25,567 nucleotides of DNA, from positions 113,333 through 138,899 of the forward strand of contig NW_003546488.1 of assembly GCF_000090795.2 (NCBI RefSeq), written 5' to 3'. The stretch is from Amphimedon queenslandica. Taxonomy: Eukaryota > Porifera > Demospongiae > Haplosclerida > Niphatidae. A model generated the notes under the pieces. It was not told the DNA's origin. It did no database searches and worked only from the letters and a program-made list of their open reading frames with translations. Position numbers and translations under genes: made by a program. Within the stretch, counting starts at the first letter, position 1. Each line of letters starts with the position of its first letter. Positions 17,263 to 25,567 of this stretch are shown here, one piece after another.

Positions 17263-19681
17263 ATGATCCTTTCTGTAGTGATATGCATTTTATGTTTCTT
17301 TTCAGCTACTGCTTCTCAATCTGCTATAGTCCCAGAAAAGGTATGTTAATAAGTACGTCATGAGCAAAAGATTGTGTTTTATGCAGGAATCAGGTGGTAG
17401 AGTTCCACTGGAAGATCAGCTTAAACTCGGGGAGCTTCAACTAACTCTCAACACACTAAAAAAATATTATTACAAAGGAAGAAATTGGCAGTCCTTATGT
17501 CTTGCATTAGGCCTAACAGATGACACCATTGGTGTTATTGAGACAAATCATATTAAGAATGTTGAGAGGTGTCTTAGAGAGTGTTTGAGTAGCTGGTTGC
17601 GTAAGGAAGATCTGGTGAATGAAACTGGTGGGCCTAACTGGGAGACATTACTGAATGCTCTTAGGAGTATAGGAGAAAATGCTGCAGCCGAAGACATTGA
17701 TAAAGAAAGTTAGTTGATCGAAATAAATGTCACTCAAAAAATAGTTGCATTACATGATATTGATCTGATATTGGTAATATCTAGTATGTTGATGTTCTGA
17801 ATGTATATAAATTTAATTGGTTCCATTTTAGAGCAGCCAGCTTGCTTCATATTTAATAAATTTCACAAGAGGATTTTTTCATCTATTCGTGGTTATCCCG
17901 AAGCCATAGCTACGCTACTGCATAAAGAAGAAATGATTAGTGATAAAGTACTTAAAAGGATTGAGACTAATAAAGGAATGGGAACAGACATTTTGCTTGA
18001 TGAAGTGCATAAAATTGTGTACAAAAATTATAAGAATGTTAAAAAATTTGCCGTTATTCTTAAAAAGTTTACAACTACTGAATTGGTTGGGAAGTCTATT
18101 CTGTTGGAATATGGTAATACAAAATGAATTGTTGTAATTTTATTTGCTATTATAATGCAGGCAAAAAGTTTACTGATGAAGAAACTGAATCTGTGGACAT
18201 TGCTGGGGCCGTTAAAATTAGAATACCAAGGAATTATGAACCTAAATTTAAAGAATTGCGTTTTTTATGGTGGACGACAATATTAGATGTAGTCAATTTA
18301 ATAAAATTTCCAGCATCTCAAGAAAAGCTAATGGATTATTTTTTCATAGATTCCAAATTTGTTGGAGAAAAGCCAGTGAAAGAAAGTGTATTAAACATTA
18401 TGAAGGACAAATGCTCATTAATTGATATCACTACTCTAGAGGAAATTATCAGATACTTAGAGATTCAAGAAGCTAAACCAATCATTAAACGATACAAGAA
18501 AATGGTTGAAGAGTTTTGTAAAGATGTCTCACTGCGATTTGGTCTTAATGAAACAATTTACAAACATCCAATTCTCAAAGGAGAAAGAATTACAATAGAA
18601 GTCAATAGAAAAGTTGACGATAATACATTAAATGACATTGAGGATCTTCTTCAAATTGCATTTGAAAATTATTTCTTCAGTGTGAAGCTAGTTACCATAC
18701 GAGAGAGTAATTCCTTTATCATCATTTGCTCCTTTCCTTTGATTCTAACTGATGTGCTTACTGCAACAGCTGTCAAAAATATTGAAGCACTTAAACAAAA
18801 AGGCATACAGCAGTTGACTATTGGATATGTCAATGTGTATAGTCATGGCAAAGTATGCATGCAAATATATAATTTATTATTAAGTATAAATAATTCTTAT
18901 TTTAATTCTTATTATTAAGTATAATTTATTTTTATTTTACTTATTATAGGTGCATGATACTCAAGAAAGTAGAAATGTGAGTGATTTAATTCGTAAGAGC
19001 CAGCTCCAAGTTAGCATGGTACAAATGGAAGCAATTAGGCACTATATAGGTATAAAATGTAGATATTTTAGTAGTTATTTTCATAAATAATTAGAAGAGA
19101 AATCCGCCGAAAGGAATCCAATAGGTAAGCTATTGCTATGGCCAAAAGTATACATTCCCCTCTTGATATGGTGCATTAAATTTATTATTTTTATAACAGT
19201 AATCAAGGACTCTGGCATTACATATTATTGGATATCAGCACTAATTGTCATCTGTGTTACAACATTTGCATTGCTGTATCTAATGGCTGACAAAAACTAC
19301 AAGAGTATAATGGAGAAGTTATCTTCTAATACTGACAAAATTGAGAGGCTTCAGTCTTCTACCTCGGAGACAATGGATCAACAACTTAAAACTCTTAGTG
19401 AAGTAAATTTTTAGACACATTCATCAAACTTACCATCATGTATTGGTGTAGGATACTGAAACGCGTTTGTTAAGTTTTAAAAAAGAAATACTGCGAGAAA
19501 ATTCGAAATCATTTCTTGGTATGTAACTTTTATGTACATTGTGACCACTTTTGGTGACATGTATTTATTATACTATATAGGATTAGAAGAATCATTGGCT
19601 CAATGCCAGGAAAAAATAAAGGAATTGCATGATGAAGTAACTGAACATTTTCGCAAAGAAAGATTGGCTCCTATAATGTAG
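17263..19681 (+). CDS. Death-domain transmembrane protein with coiled coils
   Basis: Nine exons: 17263-17340, 17387-17708, 17832-18113, 18161-18852, 18950-19049, 19095-19124, 19200-19402, 19452-19518, 19581-19681. Together they make 625 codons in frame. A signal-peptide-like start (MILSVVICILCFFSATASQS) is followed at about residues 40-125 by a death domain (NWQSLCLALGLTDDTIGVIE, then WLRKEDL and NWETLLNALRSIGEN). Next is a long Lys-rich helical region with a CARD-like first part (DKVLKRIETN, LLEYG) and no recognised family. Near the end a hydrophobic helix (WISALIVICVTTFALLYLM) sits between charged helical stretches, the last a coiled coil. Death domains assemble signalling complexes in the cytosol, so a secretory N-terminus is odd: the domain may face the lumen, or the first helix may be a signal anchor. 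The 46-bp first intron is very short. Sponges carry many such death-domain genes; function unknown. Confidence 0.8.
19125..19199 (+). other. 75-nt optional intron (exitron-like) coding a hydrophobic helix
   Basis: It has good donor (GGTAAGC) and acceptor (TTATAACAG) signals, yet is open in the reading frame, length divisible by three. When retained it codes KLLLWPKVYIPLLIWCIKF and on, a first transmembrane helix, giving two passes instead of one and so reversing the side on which the C-terminal coiled coil lies. Confidence 0.6.
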
Positions 19682-19913
19682 TCTCCTGAACCACAACTAA
19701 GCAATAATAGCTTTCATAATAATGATAATGGTATTTAATAGTTATTATCAAGAGTTGTTATTATTTTTTATAGTTAGGTCTTAAATAATTATTATGAAAT
19801 TATTATTATTATTATTATTTATTAGGTCTTAAATAATTTTTATTCAAATTTAAAAAATTTAATTGCTTAATTAATTATTGTGAACTGACTCCACCCCTTA
19901 GAACTAAAATTAA
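19682..19913. other. AT-rich spacer before UNC45
   Basis: Contains (TTA)n at about 19798-19820 and duplicated TTAGGTCTTAAATAATT strings. No gene seen. It must hold the UNC45 promoter, but no clear motif stands out. Confidence 0.6.
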
Positions 19914-22900
19914 ATGGCGGCCAGAGCAATCAAGGAAGAGGGAAACGAGCACTTTAAAAGAAAGGAGTATGGAAAGGCGGCCCAATGCTATACTAGGGCT
20001 ATAGAAATATCAACTGGCGAGGGAGAGGAGTGTAAATCAGACGACCTTCTAGTTTATTACAAGAACAGGGCAGCCTGTTACTTGAAGCAAGAGCGTTTCT
20101 CAGAGGCCAAGTCAGATTGTCTTTCTGCTCTTAGAATCAACCCAAACGACCCCAAGTCACTCTACAGGTATGCACAGGCGCTGGAAGGAACAGGAAATGA
20201 AGCAGAGTCGCTAGTTCAACTCAAGAAGTTACTTAAAGTTGACCCAAAGAACAAGGAAGCTAACGAAATGGCAAGAAAGTTAATGATATCACTCAAAACA
20301 GCAACTGATCGGTACCAATCAACAGACAGTTTAGTAAACGAAATGTTTAAGCGTTTATCTGACTCGTCCCTCTCGTCTGATCAGAGAACCCAAGCAGCTA
20401 AGAACCTTGCCATTTTGAGTCGTGAAGAAGGTGGGGCGGATCGAATAATACGCTCTGGAGGCGTGACCAGTCTCCTTCCACATTTACAGGACCAATCGTC
20501 GGAACTCGTCAATCATGTTTTACAAGTTTACGTTGGTCTTGTCTCTGGTAATAAATCCCGATCAGAGGCTGTCTTTAATCAGTTCTCACTTGATAAGATG
20601 TCAAGTCACATAAACTCCGCCCAGCCTAACATAGGAATGAGTGCTGTAGCCATATTAAAAGAAATGGTGTTATCCTTGACTGCGATACCACCAATTGCTA
20701 ATGGAGGAAGTGTTGGAGAGAAAGAGGCGAAGAAACCAATGGAGAAACCCAAAGAGACAAAGACAGAAAATGTGGAGGAGGGAGAGATGAAGAAAGAAAA
20801 TGAGAAGATGAATAAAGAAGCAGCTGAATCTATCAGTCCTTTATCTCCTCTCGTATTACCAATAGTGCAACTGATATTCATATCACTATCAAGCCACAGA
20901 GTCAGTCCAAATACAAGAGATGGCCTATTGGAATTCTTTGTTAAGACAGTCCCACAGGTGGGCATGCCACAGCTGTACATTGAACAAGAACTTGTAAAAC
21001 ACGTTTTAAAAGTGGCTGCAGAAACGTGGGAAGAGCTGAGTAAGGAAGAACTAGAAGAGGGGGAGGAGGAGGAGGAGGATCGGTTACCTGTTAGTCCTGA
21101 GTGTCGTATGAATGCATCAATGGTTCTCTCCACGCTTCATAATAGCATTCAAGGTCGTCATGATAAGAGGCTTAGGGAGCTCTTCATGGAGCAGTGTCAG
21201 GGCTTCTTTAAGACCCAGATGCTCCAGTCTGACATCCAGTCCCAACTCGGTCTCCTCTCGTCTCTCTCCTGTCTTCTACAGGGTGTGACAAGCCTAGGGA
21301 ATGAGATATTCTCTGAGGATGCTATTCTATCGTTATCAATCTTGATGTCAGAGTCGCCCGATCCTACCTGTCAAGTAGCAGCTGCCGAAGCGATCACCCT
21401 CGCTGCTTCTGATAGCACTCGTTGTCAGGGGATCATGAGTAAAGGTCTCCCGGCACTCAAGAAACTCTATCATTCCTCGGATGACAGGATAAAGGTCCGG
21501 GCGCTTGTTGGTTTGTGTAAGTTGGGCAGTTCCAGTGGTGGTAATGTTAATAAGCAGCCGTTTGCTGAGGGAGCTACTCTTAAACTGGAGAAGACTTGTA
21601 GGAGGTTCCTTGTGAGTACGAAGAAAGGTAATGATGATAATAATAATAATAATAATAGTGATAATAATAAAAAATCATAATGAAAATAATCAGTACTGTT
21701 TGGTGTGCAAAGTGTCCTCAACATAATGTTTTAAAGTTGTTCCAAACTCTTGCTTAACTCCCTGTACTATAGTACATGGTCTCGGGACAAATTTTTTCAA
21801 AATTTAAAAGGAGAGAATTCTTCATTTTTATAATTTTTCCTGATACATATACATTTTCTTGTGTTGTACAGAAAGTTTGGACTGATTCCGATCAATTTTA
21901 GATTTTTTATGAATTTTTGAAGATGCTCCAAAATCGACCCAAAGTCCCTGTACTATAGTACATGGTCTCGGGGCAAATTTTGCCAAAATTTAAAAGGAGA
22001 GATTTCTCCATTTTTATAATTTTTCCTGATGCATATACATGTTCTTATGTTGTACAGAAAGTTTGGACTGATTCCGATCAATTTTAGATTTTTTACGAAT
22101 TTTTGAAGTTGCTCCAAAATTGAGCCAAAGTCCCTGTACTATAGTACATGGTCTCGGGGCAAATTTTGTCAAAATTTAAAAGGAGAGAATTCTCTATTTT
22201 TATAATTTTTTAAATGCATATACATGTTCTTATGTTGTATAGAAAGTTTGAACTGATTCCGATCAAATTTAGATTTTTTATGAATTTTTGAAGTTGCTCC
22301 AAAATCGAGCCAAAGTCCCTGTACTATATAGTACATGGTCTCGGGGCAAATTTTGTCAAAATTTAAAAGGAGAGAATTCTCCATTTTTATAATTTTTTTT
22401 GATGCATATACATGTTCTTATGTTGTATAGAAAGTTTGAACTGATTCCGATCAAATTTAGATTTTATATGAATTTTTAAATTTGCTCCAAAATCGAGCCA
22501 AAGTCCCTGTACTGTAGTACATGGTCTCGGGGCAAATTTTGCCAAAATTTAAAAGGAGAGATTTCTTCCTTCTTATAATTTTTTCTGATGCATGTACATG
22601 TTCTAATGTTGTGTAGCTGATTTTAATCAAATTTGGATTTTTAAAAAATGAATTTGAAAGACCAAAATGCCGTGTATTTTGTCAAAAATAGTTAGGAGAT
22701 TCTTTTCCATGAAAACAGCTCAACTAAAGCCAAAGGCAAGGCAAAATTGAAGGTCATCACTGCCTTTAAAACTACTCCAAGACACCATTATGATTATGAA
22801 TTTTTAATATGGTGGTTCATCAAATTATAATTTTAAAATAATGTATATGTACATGCATTTGCTCACTAGAGACATTAAAAATAAAATGGCAAAAAATGGC

Positions 22901-24251
22901 AGTGATTAACTGATTATTTTTATTATCGTGAATACACATGTAAATTATTTTTTACATGTACATGTACATACATGTATTACACATTACACACTACAATTCT
23001 TTGATTATTTTTTCATTCTCTGTTACAGGAGATAACCTAAGAAAATGGGCCGCAGAGGGAATAGCTTTTCTCTCGTTAGATGCAGAAGTGAAGGAGGAGC
23101 TCGTTAAAGATGGCCCCGCCCTAAAAGTCCTTTTTGATCTCGTCAAGTCCTCTCCTGATAAATCCCTCCTTTATGGGATAGCATCAATCCTCGTCAACCT
23201 CACCAACAGCTACGATAAACCAGAGAGAAACCCTGAACTCGAAGAACTCGGGAAATTTGCCGGTGAAAACATGCCTAAAGAGCACGAGTTTGATGAACCG
23301 AAATACGTAAAGAAGAGAATAGAAGAGCTTTTAAAGAGTAAAGTGGTTGGAGTGTTGTCGGAATTGACGGCAGCTACTGGCAGTTCTGCCATTAGAGAGC
23401 AGGCCAGTCGTGTATTCTTAGCTTTAGTTGGTGAAGTCTCTCATCGTGGCTCTATAGTGCAGCAAGGTGGAGTGAAATCATTAATACAGCTATCATTGGA
23501 TAACAACACAGATAAGGGGAAGCTATTTGCTGCACAGTCTCTTGCTAAAATTGGGATCACTAGTGACCCACGTCTTGCCTTCCCTGGTCAACGGTCGCTG
23601 GAGATTGTACGCCCACTTGTCAAGCTCCTTGGTTTTCAAAGCAGCGGCTTACAGCAGTTTGAAGGACTCATGGCCCTCACTAATCTAGCATCCACTAGCG
23701 ATGATGTGCGTGGGCGTATTGTGAGAGAGGGGGCAATACCGACAGCCGAGGGACTCATGTTTGAAGAGGACGATCTCATACGACGTGCCGCAACTGAACT
23801 ACTCTGCAATATGATACAAGTTGATGAGGTTTTTGAGCGCTTTCACGGAGATGATCTGGAGAGGGTCAAACTGTGGACTCTCTTTTCTGGCGAGGAAGAT
23901 CTGGCCCTAGCTCGTGCGGCCTCCGGAGGACTTGCTCAGCTCTCTCATGACAAGAAGATCTGTCGTAAGATCCTTGAGGTGAAATCTTCTAAAGACATAC
24001 TTAAGGAGCTGCTGACCAAAGGAGAAGAAGACCTTCTTTATCGTGGCCTTTACATACTTGCCAACCTGATAGAGGCTGATCAAGAGATTGGAGAAGAAAT
24101 CATAATTAAAGATGATGCTTTCCTTGAGATACTAATGGCCTATGTCCAAGGAGATTATAATGATAAGTTAAAAGCTGAGGCCAAGAGAGCTTTGAGTAAA
24201 GCAATGGATTATGGTCTTATACAGCCTAACCCTCAATTAACTTGGGACTAA
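19914..24251 (+). CDS. UNC45: UNC45 myosin chaperone (TPR and UCS domains)
   Basis: Two exons, 19914-21627 and 23029-24251, joined in phase (KKG then DNLRKWAAEG), 978 aa against about 930-945 in vertebrates. Residues 1-115 form three TPR motifs (AIKEEGNEHFKRKEYGKAAQ, then YYKNRAACYLKQ and ALRINPNDPKSLYRYAQAL) that bind Hsp90/Hsp70 tails. The rest is armadillo-like: central repeats, then the UCS domain in exon 2 (KWAAEGIAFLSLDAEVKEEL, GVKSLIQLSLDN, EGLMALTNLAS, RRAATELLCNM). UNC45 folds and assembles myosin motor heads in the cytosol; in an animal without muscle it would serve non-muscle myosins. Extra length comes from a Lys/Glu-rich insert at about residues 268-303 and an acidic run near 378-390. 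The start is the first ATG after an in-frame-poor AT-rich leader (AAATGGCGGCC). Confidence 0.95.
21631..21675. repeat. AAT microsatellite just inside the UNC45 intron
   Basis: (GAT/AAT)n immediately after the donor GTAATG at 21628; read through, it would code poly-Asn then stop. Confidence 0.85.
21760..22640 (+). repeat. 186-bp tandem satellite, about 4.7 copies, in the UNC45 intron
   Basis: Units begin with CCCTGTACTATAGTACATGG at 21760, 21946, 22132, 22317 and 22505 (spacing 186, 186, 185, 188); the fifth is cut short near 22640. Each starts with the palindrome GTACTATAGTAC (GTACTGTAGTAC in the fifth unit) and includes CAAATTTTG(C/T)CAAAATTTAA and TTGTACAGAAAGTTTG(G/A)AC. Copies are highly similar. 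A single inverted unit occurs at 13928-14032. Confidence 0.92.
22641..23028. other. Rest of the UNC45 intron
   Basis: AT-rich. Contains ACATGTACATGTACATACATGT alternating repeats near 22953-22975 and a good acceptor (TCTGTTACAG). No gene seen. Confidence 0.7.
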
Positions 24252-24566
24252 ACAGATAGCTTTTAATGATGACTATTAATTTCTCAATTACACAATTCCC
24301 AATTCATAGTTTTCTTCTAATTAATTTTATTTATAAGATTAAGGTCAGTGAAGAAAATCATTAATGGTCTACATTGTGCTTGCCGGAATGATTGAAATCA
24401 CATATGCACATATGAATTGGTTATGCCACTTAAATAAACATTAGCTATAGCTGCATTAATTGATTTTGTGGATCTATATTGACTAACACTAAAAGCTATA
24501 CAACAAAGCAGTAATATTATTACTGCAAGCTAATTATTATTGCAAACAAAATTAACTGTAGTTTAA
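24252..24566. other. Convergent 3' ends of UNC45 and the multi-pass membrane gene
   Basis: No gene. An AATAAA at 24433-24438 is a candidate polyadenylation signal for UNC45. Confidence 0.6.
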
Positions 24567-25567
24567 TCAGTGATTAAATGATCCATAATTGTCAACTTGA
24601 CTGTCCAATAGTCGTGCTGGGAGACTGTCACTGCGCTCGTTATTATTGGAGACAGCATGATTTGTTTTAGGGAATACCTTCTTATAAGCATACACCAGCA
24701 AATATCCTAGTGGTATCAGTATAAGCACAAGTATCAATGCACCAATACACTCTGCCGTAATTTTATCATCTATCAAATTTGCTTCAAAAGGCTCGTGGAT
24801 AAATATCAAATACTCTATCCCCATTAGAAAATTAATCATAAGGAGATCAACCAAGAGAAATATGTCTGACTGGTTGTGGTGCCAGTTTTGAAAAGGATGA
24901 CACATTGAGTGTAGCAGGAGGACCAGGAACAAGATAGCACCTTCATAGCTGTTATGCCACACTAGACCATTCAGATACTCACCAGGAACTATGAGTATAC
25001 GATACAGAAAGAACAGTCCAGCAAATGAGCGACAATTGTCTCTGAAGCAACCTTGAAATGAGTCCAGGAATGGTTTCATTTTCATCCTCAGTATATGAAG
25101 AGTGTATGTTAGCCTATTCCTCCTCAAGTTGATCCTTCCACTGAACTGAATGAGCAATGGCTCAAATATCAGTAAAAGAGGAGGAGGTAGTATTATGCAT
25201 ACAAAACAGAGCAGAGCTGGTATAGCATACATCAAATGAGTATCTTTCATGAAGCTGAGGTTCCCATTGTAGAAAGGAACATATGTTTCATGATGAGCTA
25301 TGGAAATATATGATGGGAAGAGTATCTTTATTGTTATTATGAGGCATCTGTAATAAGAGAGAACAAGAAATGCAGTCAGACCATTGATGACTGAGCCACG
25401 GATATTACGCCTACCACATTTGTGACAGAATTTAATGCAGGCATAGAACGAGTTTAGCTTTAAAATGACAATGGTGGCAATGATTAGGAAAAAGGCATAG
25501 AAGGTAGATACATATTTTAGTATTAGCATGTCCAAGACTGTTGCCTTTGGCATTACACAGAATGATA
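24567..25567 (-). CDS. C-terminal multi-pass membrane segment of a large protein (5' end outside the window)
   Basis: An uninterrupted frame runs from the right edge (open beyond the ATG at 25553) to the stop at 24567, at least 328 residues. About seven hydrophobic helices are visible: near residues 9-31, 55-78, 108-132, 172-190, 199-218, 228-250 and 266-290. Between the third and fourth is a conserved-looking motif, MKPFLDSFQGCFRDNCRSFA. A polar C-terminal tail follows (SLPARLLDSQVDNYGSFNH). From memory, this KP-FLD-x-x-QGCF-DN motif with its helix bundle ends large predicted surface proteins of sponges, cnidarians and choanoflagellates whose extracellular parts are repeat- or Cys-rich; that part would lie outside the window. 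It is not a typical GPCR (no DRY or NPxxY). Function unknown. Confidence 0.75.
   Translation of the reverse strand, partial: SFCVMPKATVLDMLILKYVSTFYAFFLIIATIVILKLNSFYACIKFCHKCGRRNIRGSVINGLTAFLVLSYYRCLIITIKILFPSYISIAHHETYVPFYNGNLSFMKDTHLMYAIPALLCFVCIILPPPLLLIFEPLLIQFSGRINLRRNRLTYTLHILRMKMKPFLDSFQGCFRDNCRSFAGLFFLYRILIVPGEYLNGLVWHNSYEGAILFLVLLLHSMCHPFQNWHHNQSDIFLLVDLLMINFLMGIEYLIFIHEPFEANLIDDKITAECIGALILVLILIPLGYLLVYAYKKVFPKTNHAVSNNNERSDSLPARLLDSQVDNYGSFNH

Noticed and set aside
18853..18918. Continuation of death-domain exon 4 to the stop at 18918
   Set aside because: A GTATG donor at 18853 and an in-phase exon at 18950 continue the protein; the tail past 18852 is poly-Leu/Ile/Asn AT-rich sequence.
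20606..21133. 175-residue minus-strand frame
   Set aside because: Antisense shadow of UNC45 exon 1; Ser-rich because the coding strand is Glu/Lys-rich.
21760..22640. Regular repeats as a CRISPR array
   Set aside because: Units are 186 bp of continuous homology with no short repeat/unique spacer pattern, and the DNA is eukaryotic.

Overview
The window reads as nuclear DNA of an early-branching animal, most likely a demosponge such as Amphimedon. The signs are AT-rich DNA, many short (about 45-75 bp) GT-AG introns, clustered fibrinogen-related (FReD) genes, a death-domain membrane protein, an animal-type UNC45 and an animal-type NFXL1. The species call is inference. All exon maps were built by hand from splice signals and phase continuity, and nothing was searched.

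Layout. 1-290 is the last exon of an unrecognised gene. 683-9041 is a tandem array of six three-exon FReD genes, here called A to F. It is two copies of the same three-gene block: A-B-C (about 540-5000) and D-E-F (about 5050-9041). A, B and E encode type II membrane proteins: a short cytoplasmic tail of Leu-Asn-Asp repeats, one transmembrane helix and an extracellular FReD. C (and F before it decayed) keeps an open frame only from a second ATG inside the LND repeat, in the +1 frame, which turns the anchor into a signal-peptide-like N-terminus. D has a TAG stop in the transmembrane codons, and F has two frameshifts.

9298-17241 (minus) is a 20-exon NFXL1 orthologue: RING-like domain, about ten NFX1-type zinc fingers and a C-terminal membrane anchor. 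The reconstruction gives 903 aa in frame across every junction. A seventh FReD gene, G (12243-13107, plus, secreted), lies inside its eleventh intron on the opposite strand. The NFXL1 introns also hold several MITE-like inverted-repeat elements, AGGTCA direct repeats and GTCACATG clusters.

17263-19681 (plus) is a nine-exon gene with a signal peptide, a death domain, a long helical region, one or two transmembrane helices depending on a 75-nt in-frame optional intron, and coiled coils. Its ATG is 21 bp from the presumed NFXL1 ATG, head to head. 19914-24251 (plus) is a two-exon UNC45 myosin chaperone whose single intron carries nearly five copies of a 186-bp satellite. One inverted copy of that satellite lies in an NFXL1 intron. 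24567-25567 (minus) is the C-terminal multi-pass membrane part of a gene that runs off the window.

Functionally, the FReD array looks like a fast-evolving set of surface and secreted recognition lectins next to a death-domain protein, a combination that suggests self/non-self or microbial recognition. That link is inference. The most unusual feature is the apparent change of a lectin between membrane-anchored and secreted forms through a homopolymer frame change and ATGs embedded in the LND repeat.
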